DNA of 64,000 nt, taken from the NCBI RefSeq assembly GCF_000327385.1, contig NW_008708458.1, positions 2,955,671 through 3,019,670 on the forward strand, in the 5' to 3' direction. How positions within the stretch are numbered: position 1 is the first letter of the stretch; the number at the start of each line of letters is the position of its first letter. The stretch is from Lottia gigantea. Lineage: Eukaryota > Mollusca > Gastropoda > Lottiidae. The notes below the pieces were generated by a model that was given only the letters and a program-made list of their open reading frames with translations, had not been told where the DNA came from and did not search any database. This document shows, in pieces, positions 1 to 12,509 of this stretch. The position numbers and the translations under genes are program-made.

Positions 1-529
1 GTTGACGGCATAGTTTATATTGATAAATATAGTATTATGTTGACGACATAGTTTATTTTGATAAATATAGTATTATGTTGACGGAATAGTTTATATTGAT
101 AAATATAGTATTTTGCTGACGGCATAGTTTATATTGATAAATATAGTATTTTGTTGACGACATAGTTTATATTGATAAATATAGTATTATGTTGACGACA
201 TAGTTTATTTTGATAAATATAGTATTATGTTGACGGAATAGTTTATATTGATAAATATAGTATTTTGCTGACGGCATAGTTTATATTGATAAATATAGTA
301 TTTTGTTGACGACATAGTTTATATTGATAAATATAGTATTTTGTTGACGACATAGTTTATATTGAAAAATATATTATTATGTTGACGGAATAGTTTATAT
401 TGATAAATATAGTATTTTGCTGACGGAATAGTTTATATTGATAAATATAGTATTATGTTGACGACATAGTTTATTTTGATAAATATATTATTATGTTGAC
501 GGAATAGTTTATATTGATAAATATGGTAT
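1..529. repeat. 38-bp satellite array, about 14 units
   Basis: Units begin GTTGACGGCATAG or GTTGACGACATAG and end in AAATATAGTATTAT; starts fall at 1, 39, 77, 115, 153, 191 and so on. Variants (GGCATAG, GACATAG, GGAATAG; TATATT or TATTTT) recur every fourth unit, giving a 152-bp higher-order period (the block at 39 is repeated at 191). The array is cut by the left edge of the window, so its true length is unknown. Confidence 0.95.
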
Positions 530-1001
530 ATGTAGAAATTATGATATATGTTGTGAATTATGGTTTATACTGATAAGCATAGATATCTTATTTATTCATG
601 CATGGTTGACACGAATGTTATAAAAGGTTTTTAGTATCTGTTAACGCGTTTGACAAATATTGGCAGAATTTACTTTGCTTGAAAGCTGATATGATCTGCA
701 ATGATTCGCAGGTGTTCGACACGCTGATTGTTGCGAGAAAAGTCTTTGGCGCAAAATATGACTTTTTTAACTCAAGTTTAACTGTTAATACTATTCTGTT
801 ATCTTTTTCTGGTTGAAAATTATTTGTTAAAAAATGATCCAGTTATAATGGTCGGATCTAATTCTACGTTTTGTAGTGATAAAACATGATCAAACCCGAA
901 ATACGGCCAAATAAATCCACCTTAGTTGGTCCTAATTTCCTAACAATGGAAAGAATTCTATAACCGTAGGTTTTGTGACATCAATGCCAAGCCCATCAGA
1001 T
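530..1001. other. Non-coding stretch, nothing recognised
   Basis: AT-rich DNA between the satellite and the possible small minus-strand gene. I see no open exon with good splice sites and no repeat family seen elsewhere in the window. Confidence 0.5.
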
Positions 1002-1293
1002 CTAGTTTGTCTTGATTTGTGTACCTGTTTTTGGCCTTTCTAGCGTATTCGAAGCGATCCCAAGAAATTTGGGGTGAGAAACATCTGAAAATCTAAAAAA
1101 AAATCCGCGTTTTAACGTATCGGTAAAACAATATATCGGATAAAAGACAAATTAAAAAGAAATAGATGGCATAAATTGTTAATATTCATCAGCTATAAAT
1201 AGGTTTCAATATTGAGCCAAGTATTAAAAAAAACTTACCGATAATCAAGAATGCTCCCAGACATACACAAAATATTATATTTGTCACAGCCAT
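1002..1293 (-). CDS. Possible small secreted-peptide gene (two exons, may continue)
   Basis: On the minus strand an ATG at 1293 opens a 55-nt exon (1239-1293) coding MAVTNIIFCVCLGAFLII, a typical hydrophobic signal sequence. It ends in a consensus donor (G|GTAAGT). A strong acceptor (pyrimidine run then TTTTCAG) follows; the next exon starts at 1084 and the reading frame carries through as D-V-S-H-P-K-F-L-G. It then either reaches a stop at 1002-1004, giving a 45-residue peptide, or splices at a weaker donor at 1024 (ACAG|GTACAC). I recognise no family and no cysteine framework. An inverted CCAAT box lies upstream at about 1325-1331. It could be chance; the evidence is the signal sequence plus two well-formed splice sites in phase. 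Confidence 0.3.
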
Positions 1294-2714
1294 AATGTTG
1301 TTTTAAATTTGGAAAATTTAAATGGTCCAATCAAAAAACAGGTAGGCCTAGTATGTTGCCAAAATCCATTGCACAATATGAGATCATCAATTAAATTGAA
1401 GGGTCGAGCCAACCCGACTTACACAGAAAATGATCTGACAAGTTTATCAGAGCGTCGCAAATTTCCCAAACGACGTGTAATTTCCGTCGTGATCGAACTA
1501 CGAGTGATTTAAACAGAAATCAAAGTCTTCAGGCGTGCCAGGAATGAATGTCTCTGAATTTAAATTCTAATGATTTTTCCAAAGCCTTCCAAGATTTATG
1601 TAGACTATGGCAGCAATCGATATAGAATATAGAGGAAGGTTTAAATAATATTAGTTTTATAGTCAATAGTTGTTTTACCGAGACAAAACAACAGACCTTT
1701 CCTCGACATTGTCTTTTAGTGCCTTGAGTAATTCACCATCTTAAAGAAATTAAGTCGTCATATTTTTTTTTAAAAAAAGCTCGATGTTATCAGGTAAACT
1801 TGCGATTTCTCGGAGCAAAACACAGAAAGTACCAAGAATTCTAGAAAAATGGATTAAACTATGAATTTTGAAAGTTGGTCAATGTATCTCGATGTCCAGT
1901 GACAGACAGAGCATACACTGCTGCTGCAATAGGCTACCTCTTTACGCTTCTCTACACTGAGTAGCCTCATACGTAAATAGATCTATTATGGTCAGCTTCA
2001 ATGGTACATGGGTACATACGAATGGTTTAAATAGACAGACGCGCCATTACGGGGGATTGATTTATGTATACGTAAATAGTCTTAAGAAGTACTGTCCATT
2101 TAAACCCCCATCTTATAATTATTGCGACCAATGAGTTAATAGCGTCAGTTATCGCGAAAAAGGCACTCTAAAGACCTACAAGAGTAAGACTCGAACCACT
2201 GCAATATGATTAATTAAAACTCTAGCATTTCCTTAAGTAAAGGGTTCAATGGTTTTAGCATTCAGCTACAGGGTAATGAGCACTAATAGGCCTACATATA
2301 TATTATATATCTTTAACAATTTCTAGAATAGTTTTGATTTATAGGTCTAAATTAGAATATCCAGATCCAAAAAAAAAAAAAACAAACATTAACCTTCTTT
2401 ATTTTTCTTTATCAAATTATTTTTATTACGCATGGGCATTTTATTGCATGGGCAATACAGTTTAGTTTTTCGGATTAACTTTTCAAGGAAGAATAGGCCA
2501 AGGGGAGATAACCATGAAAAATTAAATTACAACAAATTGAATTTCACGAAATACAGTATTGTATTTGCACCTTGATAAGTTTATTTGACTGACACAAAAT
2601 TATGATTATACAATATTTAATTTTTGAACATAATACACTTTAATTGAATTGTTTTACTCGTAAAATAGATTAATTGCGTTTCGTAAAATTAAGGCGTGTA
2701 TTTTTTTTAATTTC
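1294..2714. other. Intergenic region between divergent genes
   Basis: About 1.4 kb upstream of SMYD5 and of the possible minus-strand peptide gene. At 2186-2275 the minus strand has a box-B-like GGTTCGAGTC and a poor box-A-like TAGCTGAATGC about 60 nt before it, which may be a decayed tRNA-derived SINE. No gene is seen. Confidence 0.4.
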
Positions 2715-2726
2715 CAATATGGCAGC
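2715..2726 (+). promoter_or_regulatory. TISU/YY1-like start-codon element of SMYD5
   Basis: CAATATGGCAGC spans the SMYD5 start codon and matches 10 of 12 positions of the TISU consensus (SAASATGGCGGC), an element that in mammals joins a YY1 site with an initiator codon and marks genes with very short 5' leaders and no TATA box. Function here is inferred. Confidence 0.45.
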
Positions 2727-5700
2727 CTCCATGCCTGCAAATGTGGAAGTTCAATTTATAAATGAATCCAAGGTAAACAGTCGTAATATGTCTGTTTATT
2801 TAATCATGACGTTGTCTTTTGATATCAGGCAAAGAAAAACATGCACACTTTTGGTAAAGAGTGTCTTGACTGACATAAAATCAAATCATATTCAGCTTGG
2901 TGTACGTAAATTGCCAACTTACAATCATTCTCTTCGAAATCACGACTCTGTATGTCGACTTAAAGGATTCGTGTCTTTGACATAGCTGTTCTCTGTCAGT
3001 CAAAAGAAAAGCATGCCTAATCATTTCTCTAAAAATCCCCAAACATAGGATAAAAATGCAATCATATTGTTTTATGTGGTACTGATAACGTATAGATCTA
3101 CTGCATGCTAAATTATTTTGACCAATGGAACATGTTTTTGCAGATATTTAAAACTAACCTGGATTTTTGATATTTTCAGGGTAGAGGTCTGTTTGCACGT
3201 CAAGAAATAAAAGAAGGGGAGGCTATCCTAGATGAGAAACCTCTAGTATCTACTCAGTTTCTATGGAATGAACTTTATAAGTATACAGCATGTGAATACT
3301 GCTTACGGTCACTGGAGACGGCCGAAGCCATGGCTAGAAGATTGACCAACAACCCAGCATTGTCACTACCTCACCCAGAATGTTGTGCTTTAGACCCATC
3401 AGAATTTGTCGTTTGTCCTCAATGTCAAGTAACTGTCAATCTAATAATTCTCTGAATCACATTTGGGCCAACACTCCCAGAAACACTGACTTGGATATTG
3501 TTCATCATTGTATTTAAATTTTTAGTACAGCATTCAGAGGACTCTTGAAGACTGCCTTTCAGAGAGTCTATCAGGATTCTCCTTGATTTCAACACGTAGG
3601 CATATCACATAAAGACATGACTGAGAATTTAAATGTTCCCTGGGCATGATAGGCAATACTGGTTCACATGGATATCATTATATTTATCAATAATATATTT
3701 TTTCCATGATATATTTTACTTGTGAAGGAAATGTGGTTACTATTTACAAGTTTGTATTCATTTTAGATTCTATTTGATTATCTTCTGTTAGGTTTCAAAC
3801 AAGGCATGTTTCTTAGCAAGTGGATAACATTGTCCACTGTGTCATTCAGTCATAAAACTGCAGCTTTGATTAGAAATATCTTGGATAAAATTGATACAAT
3901 GAATATATTTTGTAGGTATTGTATTGTAGTGAAGAATGTCGGAAAGCATCCTGGGATAGATATCATCAAATTTTATGTTTAGGTTCTTCACATCACGATT
4001 CAGATCATCCGTTACTACGACTACAGGAAATATGGAGGTTGGTTAATAGATATGTTATACTTTTTCTTGACCATATAGGGCCGTATGGATTCACCACGGC
4101 TGTAATAGTTAATTAACTTGGTACCTTTGATACCATTACAAACTCGGTAAAACAGGGACAAATTTATACGTTTACCTTTAGTTTGGTGGTTTTAGTGGAA
4201 TTGCAAGACCCACAGACATCAGACTGAAATGGGAATGGTGTAAATTGATGTTATCAGTGTCCCTGATACACATAAAAATTTTGGTTTTGTATTTGACAAA
4301 CATCACCTCCAAAACATTTCCCAGAACTGTCATGCCCCAATCAACAGTGGAACTTTTCTAATTGTTGCTTTCTTAAAGGGTTTGTGAAGAGGTTTTCTTG
4401 AAATTTTGGGTATAATGGACAGGGTATAGCTCAGATTTTCACCTTTCCAATTTTCAATCAGAAAACCTCTTTCTAACCTTTTAACTATGTATACAATAGA
4501 ATGTTATATTATCAGAAATATCCACTACCCTCCAGAGACAGCTAGTATAATGTTAATATGTAAAATGATAGCAATGGTAAAACAGGCTGAGGATCCTGGT
4601 CATGTCATTACCATCTTTAATAAGTTCGTTAATAATACTGTTAACGAAGAAGAACAGATTGCTCATAAATTATTAGGAGATCAGTTTAAGGTAAGTTTGG
4701 TTTTTTATTTTGGGACAGATTGGGTTACAAAGGTTGTTATATATCAATGTTATCTTACAGAGTGTATTACAAAAACAGATATCTTAATCAATGTCTTAAT
4801 TCCTGTTAATTCAGAAAAAATAAACCAGATTATACTAAAATTAGTATGTTACATAATCAAAAAGGTCAGGTTTTTTCTTGAATTACAAAAACCACAGACT
4901 TCAGACAGGACATCAGATTGGAGCTAATAGAATCTAAAACGTTTTCCACTACTTGAAAATTCATATATTTTTTTCCATCCCTAAAGATTTGATCTATAAG
5001 AGTGGTAGAAATCTATGTTTTACATAAAGTCTTTGAATGGCATTTAGCAATTGTGTGTACGATATATAGACATAGCTTTATAGAACAACAATCACTGGTT
5101 AAAAATTTTGTTGTTCCATAAAGCTGTGTCTATACATGTTTTACATAATTGAACAAACTATTAAAGTACATCTGGAATTATGCTTTTGTGACTGAACAGT
5201 GTTTTTTAAATCACTTGTATTAAACTTAGAGATTGACTAATTTGACTTTATTTTTTTGATGTTTCAGTGTCAGTTAGAATTATTACGATCAACTACAGCA
5301 GAAATTTTATTTGATGAATCTATACCACAGGTAGGTGGAGCTATTTTCTTTTTCATCATAATGTTAAATGACTAACTGATATGTTCCTATCAGCCTATTG
5401 GCACAATTTCTAATGATAAAAACTAATTGAGAAATAATAAACGATATTATCGTTATTTTTTCAAACATTTTTGCTGGGTTGAAACATAGTCTTAATGGCA
5501 CAATTCTTGACAGATGAGGTTGAAACTTGAGAGTTAGTATTTTGCCTTTATTTATTTCAGTGGTTTACTCCAGAAGGTTTCCAGTCTTTATTTGCTCTAA
5601 TTGGAACGAATGGACAGGGTATAGGATCCTGGTTAGTTCTTTCCTATATTTATTTCTTCATCGATATTAAATTCTTTCTGTTGTTTAGTCATGGTGGCAT

Positions 5701-8663
5701 TGATCAGTCCAAAATGCTTTAAACAGCTTCTTTGGTGCAGAAAAGTAGGATGTAAAACTCCATTCATTTCATTTCATTTAAACAGCTTCTTATGAATTTC
5801 TATAATACAATCTCAGTGTTTTGTTGAATTTATTTTCTACAGGTTACTGTACTTGACAACCATGATCTGACAAAATTTTTCAATAAATGAAGTTCATTGG
5901 CTTTTGATTCAATAGCATCAAACCTTGTCCAAATTTATGCTATCCATCATTGATTATTAAAAGTAGACTGATGTTCAAGGAAATGTCAAAATTCTTCATA
6001 CAAGGGGTTCAAACAATCTGAAATTGAGCCCTAAAATTTTGTAAGGCAATATTAAGACTACTGTATGTCTTCAATATGATGTTTTCTAGCTCTATCAGTG
6101 TATGGGTGAAGAATTGTGAAGATTTAGAGTTACCGGAAGATAAAAAAACAGAGTTAGATGATTTTATAGATCAGATGTATGAAGAATTAGAAAAAGGTAT
6201 CCTGGTTATTTCTTCTCCTTTAATTTCTTTTTTAAAAAATAGCAAGAAAGATGGTGTTGACTACATTGGGTACGGACATGCCTTGTTTGAACTAGGATTA
6301 TCCTATTAGTTTTGTGTTAGATGTTGATGAGAACATAGTATTGTGAAAGCACTGGCCTAGGTCACAAAGTAAAGATTTATGATAAAACAAGGTGCAAGTT
6401 AAAGGAGAAGATAATTAGATATGTTAACTAAGGATGTCTCTTTAATACTATCTGTGGTAGTATCATTTCTTTAGCTATTGTGTATACCTGAGGGTGAAAT
6501 GCATCCTAATTTGTCTGAACCTTGAACCCTGTCTTGACTATGATTGGCTGTGCAAAATATTTACCTTTACAGTATAGACTACATATATATTGACAAGAGC
6601 TCATCTCAAACAGCCAACAAGTGCAGTGGAAATGAATCAGTACATGCTACATGTAATTTCAAGTTTCACTTGATTATTTATCTTGATGAATGAATGTCAA
6701 GTAGCAAAAAAAATTGTTTAACTTTACGACAACTTCATGTTTGTTAGATTTAAGATTCTAACTAGCTTGCCTTTATTTGATACACTTCAATCTAAACCCT
6801 GTTCAAAGAAAGTTCCAGTCACCTTCTGAGTTATTTATACATTTGAGAGTAAGATGTATTGTTATTTTTATTTCAGAATCTGGATCATTTTTAAACTGTG
6901 AAGGATCTGGGTTATATGAGCTAACCAGTAGCTGTAAGTAGACATTATTTTATTATCAGATATCTATATTGATTAAACATTGATTGAATGGCCTGCTATG
7001 TTTGTGTGCATGTGCTCTATGTCGAAACCATAGGCCAGGGAGGCTTTATCTCAAAGAAATAGAATTAATTTATATATATATGTTTTTATCCAGGTAACCA
7101 TAGTTGTGATCCAAATGCAGGAATAACATTTCCCCACAATAATCATGTTTTAACATTGGTAGCTTTAAAACCTATACAACCTGAAGAGGTAGGTAGCCAT
7201 CTTGTTAGATCAAACAGATCTTGAATCATGTTGTTACTCAGAGTTTCATGCTATGCGATCTTTAGACAACTGACCTATTTTCAGCCTGGGTCCCTACCGA
7301 AGTTGGACAAGTAGATCTTATTTTCTTATATAAACATTTAGAGATCTAAGACACCTGGTTGGGAAGTTATATCATAGATTCCTATTTTTTACAAAAAAAA
7401 TTCATATTACAGGATTTTAAATGGTTGATTTTTAGCAATCTGTATAGTCCTTTCTGAATTGAAATTGTAGCGGACATTGAGGCTATTTAAGTCGGGTAAA
7501 GGATCAATTCTTGCCAAATTGAGACTGGATTTGTCACATGTTTTGTTTTTTATCTTCAGGAAATATATATTAGTTATATCAGTGAATGTGAAATGAGCCG
7601 GAGTCGTCATTCTAGACAGAAAATATTACGGTGAGTTGAGAGTGGAAATGTGCATTTAGTAATTGACAAACTGTATGGATAACAATTAGTGTTACATTGT
7701 TAAACAAAGGAGTAATTGTTATCCATGAAGTTTGTTGTGTTAGTAAAAATGTTTGGAAACAAAAAACATGTCCTAATAATCTGATATGCAAAACGAAATC
7801 TGAATACCATAATACAAGTTTGTCAATACATGGTAGCAGCTAATGGACTATTCATATGAGGAGATATACCAACCATGATAAGGAGATATTTTATAAATAA
7901 CAGGAGCGACCAGATAATCCTGTCTCCTATTATATGATAATAAATATTGCATTTTGATATAGAGACATTAGTCTTAGAATTAAACAAAACCATTATGTCA
8001 ATAATTAGTCTCCAGTTTTCAGGCCTTTCACCCTAAAAATTTGAAAAAAAATAGTTAAATTTTACCTCATCTTTTATAAGGAGAATTATTATGTCAAAAA
8101 TGGTCCAATTGATAATTCTTCCTTTAATGAGAATATTGAATTAATCATATTTTATTACCACAAGAATTGACCAAGTTTTTTTTTTGTCAGAAAAGGCCCA
8201 ATTGTTCATTATTAAGAATATAAAGATTAGGGTGGTTGAAAGGTAACAAGTTTCTATCCAACAGAAGGCACTGGCACAGGGTTAAAGTCATGTTCATGAA
8301 TGTTAAGTTAATATGTTAGAATGGAAATTCGTATTTGTAGTCCAAAGATACTAAAAAAACAAAAAACTGATACTTTAATTCTTGCACTGAAATTATAAAT
8401 TGATGATTTATTAAAGAAATTTAAAAATACCAAATACCCATTGAAAGAAATCCAAATGCTAGATGGACTCAATGAAATAAACGAAATAAAATAATAACCA
8501 GAGTCAGTCATATTTTTGACCTCATTTTAATTTCAGAGAGAATTATTTATTTACTTGTCGATGTAGAAAATGTGATTTTGAGGCTGATGAACCAGATGTC
8601 ACGTCAGAGGAAGAAATGGATTCTGGTGACGAGGATGGATCTGAGAAAATGGATAATTTATGA
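2719..8663 (+). CDS. SMYD5: SMYD5, SET and MYND domain lysine methyltransferase
   Basis: Complete gene of 11 coding exons: 2719-2772, 3180-3428, 3916-4037, 4516-4690, 5268-5330, 5561-5631, 6090-6196, 6877-6933, 7094-7188, 7560-7630, 8537-8663. All introns are GT-AG and the phases agree, giving 396 residues (human about 418). The SMYD5 family methylates lysines, with histone H4K20 and ribosomal protein reported as substrates. Visible parts: N-terminal M-A-A-S-M as in the human protein; GRGLFA opening the SET fold at 19-24; MYND-type zinc ligands C56/C59, C97/C100, Y-C105-S-E-E-C109, H118 and C122; the family block [18 protein letters not shown] and TNGQGIG; the SET active-site motif N301-H-S-C304; post-SET C362-R-C-R-K-C367. 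The tail is acidic but lacks the long glutamate run of vertebrates. The donor of exon 3 (AG|GTTGGT) is weak. The start is fixed by homology and by the TISU-like context. Confidence 0.95.
4178..4470. repeat. Degenerate foldback element fragments in SMYD5 intron 3
   Basis: Contains GTGGAATTGCAAGACCCACA, a CAGACATCAGACTG-type core and the terminal AAGAGGTTTTC sequence shared with the fuller copy at 25847-26154. The pieces are rearranged, so the limits are approximate. A further scrap lies at 4867-4920. Confidence 0.55.
5718..5791 (+). mobile_element. 5'-truncated retroposon tail with 15-bp target duplication
   Basis: A 44-bp insert (5733-5776) ending GTAAAACTCCATTCATTTCA is flanked by perfect direct repeats TTTAAACAGCTTCTT at 5718-5732 and 5777-5791. 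A near-identical tail sits at 22626-22663. This is the mark of LINE-driven insertion with extreme 5' truncation. It lies in SMYD5 intron 6. Confidence 0.8.
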
Positions 8664-8665
8664 TC

Positions 8666-8671
8666 AATAAA
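8666..8671 (+). terminator. AATAAA poly(A) signal 2 nt after the SMYD5 stop
   Basis: AATAAA begins only two bases after the SMYD5 TGA. If used, the 3' UTR would be about 20-30 nt. No other AATAAA was noticed in the next few hundred bases, but I did not check exhaustively. Confidence 0.5.
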
Positions 8672-8833
8672 TCTTTTTAGCACAATTTTTTATATTTTTG
8701 TCTTTGGGAGAATGGATGGGCTATATTTGTCAGTTATGCTTTTATGTCATAGGGCCATATCTAGTCAATTTGATAAGATTGAATGTGCTTTAGGTACAAG
8801 TAGATAAGACGAGTTTGCACAGTTTGCTAGATA

Positions 8834-9214
8834 AAGCTAAGATTCCATATACGCGTCATGCGTCATCGTCATGCGTTAAAAATCGAAAGGTTTGGTTTAA
8901 GAGGTTATGATTCCATATTTGCGGAAGCGGTATCCGTCAAAAAGTCCCTGTCAAATAGTCTCTGTCATGCTTCAAAACAAAATCGCCTGGTATAGCGATT
9001 TTTGACGCATCCGCATGCCTTTCCGCACGGAGATCTCCCAAATATGACGTATTTTATGTCTTTTTTATGCACCAAAGCATCCATCTGTCTAGAAGTCTGT
9101 GCATCAAAAGAAAGATAACGCATTCGTTTAACGCACATATGGAATCATATTTGACGCATGGCAGATCCACAAGGGCCATTTATGTTCGCATAACGCTATT
9201 TGGAATCTTAGCTT
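8834..9214. mobile_element. Non-autonomous inverted-repeat transposon (MITE), 381 bp, TA target site
   Basis: The ends are inverted repeats: left AAGCTAAGATTCCATATACG, right complement AAGCTAAGATTCCAAATAGC, both followed by GCGT(C/T)ATGCG or close. Each end is flanked by TA (8832-8833 and 9215-9216). Nested inside is a second inverted pair, ATGATTCCATAT and ATATGGAATCAT, and the interior is rich in TGACGCAT-like words. No reading frame. TA duplication and the terminal repeats fit a Tc1/mariner-type derivative. Confidence 0.85.
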
Positions 9215-9216
9215 TA

Positions 9217-9887
9217 GGGTTCCAAAAGTCTGGTCTTTTTTAGGTCCATTAGACATATACTATTTGAAGTCAGAGATGCCGGTTCAGGGAAGTGACTTGA
9301 GGAGATAGTATATGGATGGAATTACATGTGCTTAAGGTACATCTAGACAAGACCACTTGACAGTTGAAAATAAAAATATTGCCCCATTTTCAAATTTCTC
9401 TTTATTTGCATATGCAATACAATTACTGGCCCAATACTACTTAGTGGACTATAATCTATGCTCAATCTTTTGTAACATCTGAGGCCACTCTGCAAATACA
9501 ACACCACTGGTTGATAGCTAAGCTTGATATTTCAAATATATGGGACACTGTAGCATTCTAACCAGAGAAAAATGCTGTTGTGCCAATTCTCAATCTGTCT
9601 GTTGGACACTATATTATTTCGCTTAACTATAGTGATACATCATGGTTGATGATCTCAAGCTTTTCACGTTGATTCATGTCTGTTTATTCAAGCCATTACA
9701 CTGAAGATTAATCTCGGAAATGTGATACGAAATAGATTTTCTTAATTATTGTAAGCAAACGAAGCCGGGAGATTTTTTTGTTTTTCTGCCAAGTGAACAC
9801 GAAATTATTTTGATGATGCAATGTTATAACCTACAACTTCAACTTTCAACTTTGACCTCATAATTTAACTTTGACCCCAAGTTTCAA
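9217..9887. other. Intergenic, nothing recognised
   Basis: No exon, RNA gene or clear repeat is visible between the MITE and the CCAAT box at 9888. Confidence 0.5.
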
Positions 9888-10029
9888 CCAATCGGATAAC
9901 ACGACCTTTATTTTTGTGACCTTGATTCCAGCAAAGTACCATATCCGGTGAATTTTACGGCAGATTTTTGGCAAAATATTGCTTCGTTGGCACCACTTGC
10001 AGGAAGAATCAAAGAAAGAAGTATTTCAG
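9888..10029 (+). promoter_or_regulatory. Possible EPS8 promoter and non-coding first exon
   Basis: A CCAATCGG box (9888-9895) precedes a segment that ends in a consensus-like donor, TTTCAG|GTAATA, at 10029/10030. It could be a 5' UTR exon joined to the acceptor-like GGGTTGTAG just before the EPS8 start at 12645. This is an inference; there is no transcript evidence. Confidence 0.25.
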
Positions 10030-12480
10030 GTAATATTTGAAAATTATTTTTACGTGACACATTAAATTTGCACGAATTTTGGTTGAAAAGTCAATTTATT
10101 ATAGCTGCAAGAAAATATGAAGCGTGGAATATGAACAAATTGCAGGGGTTCGAAGCATTTGAATTGCGAATTTTATAGTCCGAAAACTGTATTATATACA
10201 TGCGAGTCATTTGCTGGTACAAAAACTAAGCTTTAAAAAATTCAAACAACTCAATATGCTGTCTGTCATTTGCAAGGAAGTTTTTCACGTCTTACAAACA
10301 ATAAAAAAATGATATATAAGCTTATATTTGCTTCATGATTAACATATTGCAAAGTAATTTTAATGGATAATTAAATTTGAAAAGAAAAATATAATTGAAT
10401 ACTACTGATTGCCCACAGTATTGTTTACCAGTAATATTTGTAGAAAATATCAAAGACTGCATATTATTTATTAGTATACATGTAGCCAGCAATTTTCATT
10501 TCAATTTGACAATAGGGCTGGTAAAATGATAAAATTACAATTTCAATTATCGATTATCAAATTTCATAATCGAATACATGTCAAAGTTTTCATTCTCTTA
10601 GCAAATAGTAATCTCTTCCACATAGATTCCCATTCAACACATAACATACCGTACCCACAATAAGACATAATAAGCAATCAAAGCAAGAATATACTTCTAT
10701 GACGCAAAAAATAACCCATGGCATTAAAAATTTTGCATGTTTTTAAACTAAAGGGACTGGTGTGACATTTTGCGGGGTTGATTTTAGTCTTGAATATCAG
10801 CCCCAGTCGACAGTACTCCAACAAGATACTATATCTAGACCAACTTTTGATTTAAAATATTGATTTAACAAGGTAAGTAAATGAGGGCATTTAAATATTT
10901 CTGGTGTTGTGTATTCCTATTTATTTATTATATGATAGAAAGAAGATGAAATGATGACCTTCCAAACCAGTGTCTGGTGAAGCGAGTTGGTAGCATAATG
11001 ACATGCTATAGGGCACAGTTACACCCCACTATTAGGGCTGGGAGCAGGGTTGTAGCTGAAGTGCTGGCTAAAATTAACATGAGTGTAATACACGAAGCTA
11101 ACAGAGGTATCAACTTACAGCTGGGGACTAGGTTTCTGTGATACAAGCTATTTTCAATGTTATTTACACCTTGAGAAATGCTGATTGTGTTAAAATTTTG
11201 CATATTTTGCATTCAATAATTGTACACACATCTGTGTGTCAGTCAGCGGTGCTGTATTTTCATGTTAGTGCTGGTAGGGTCAAGCCGACGACTGCCGACA
11301 ACCCCAGCTGAGCCATATTGGTTCTAATGGACTTCATTATCATTTTCATTAATATTTCCCAATATGGGTATATATATATTATAGTATATTTCATGCTAAT
11401 TACCAATATTTCTGTATTTTAAGTGAGGCAGTATTAATGATATAATAATATGAATTCCTATACCAGTAATTATCAACATACTTGTATATCACCGAACCCA
11501 CTACAAACTTTATTAAATAACACAATTTTAAACAACAATAATTGTAAATTTTCAATATTTGGCATGTCTTTTAAATATTTATGAAGCCAATGGACAGTAA
11601 TGCTAAAGATATGGATGATGATAGAGCAGTTCACACCTGTTACTAAAGAGTTTCAATTAATAATATACAGAGAGAGACAATAGATAGTATGGGTGATAAA
11701 AACTAAATGGTTGGACTTTTGAATAGAAAAGTTTTTTGAAATTGTCAGAGAGTGGCACCAGGTGTTACTGAACTGAAAGAGCCCACAAAGTCAAAGTTCA
11801 CTGGGGATTTGGTTGAATTTAGGCCTATGTGTATTGTATAGCTTGAGTATATAATTTCAATTCTTTAGGACAAATCATACCACTGAGTTTTATACCTCCA
11901 CAAAGATACCCAATGGCTGCAAAAGAACCAATAGGTTTCATGAAGGCTTTTGAGTGGATATGTTACTGTGAACTCTGCCTCGATTATGAGAGAAACTCCA
12001 CTTTGGGAATAGGGTGCCCTTCAATATTACAGGAGCTTTTTCTGTTGACTATTCTTTTTCGATCTACATTCTCTATTTCGATCGGTGGAAAGAGCATTGA
12101 ATTGTAAGTAATTTCACTAAACAACCTAAAAACATCATATGAAGTGACCTATATTAGGTGTTTCAATAAATGTGACCTGATCTATCCCTAATAGTTATAT
12201 ATTCATAACTGGTTTAAATTACATTGTCAAGAAATACAATACAGGAAATATTTACAGATCAAAATAAACAAAAATAATTGCATATAAGTCATTGATATGA
12301 AAATCACTGTATGTTATTACTCAAGTAATTCATTTCTGTCTTTTGAATTTCATGCTTGCTTAAAATCTAAAAGGAATTTTGAAAATGTGAAAACATTAAT
12401 TTGTCTCTGATTTCGGATTAACGACATCGATGACATATGTCGCAGAGTTGTGGTCTGGGTCCAAGTGTGATGAAATATCA
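10030..12480. other. Region upstream of EPS8, mostly featureless
   Basis: Holds a decayed end of the TTAAAGGGACAG element family at about 10748-10800. It also holds an open segment at 11869-12105 with an acceptor (TTCTTTAG) and a GTAAGT donor, translating to I-P-L-S-F-I-P-P-Q-R-Y-P and onward, which I cannot assign to a gene. Otherwise nothing is recognised. Confidence 0.4.
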
Positions 12481-12509
12481 AGTCCCTGTGTTTATTTATA
12501 GTACGACCC

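Noticed and set aside
1-529. CRISPR-like array
   Set aside because: There are no unique spacers; it is a simple 38-bp tandem repeat in a eukaryotic genome.
2186-2275. tRNA gene on the minus strand
   Set aside because: Box B is good (GGTTCGAGTC), but box A and the stems are poor and the spacing is wrong; at most a decayed SINE.
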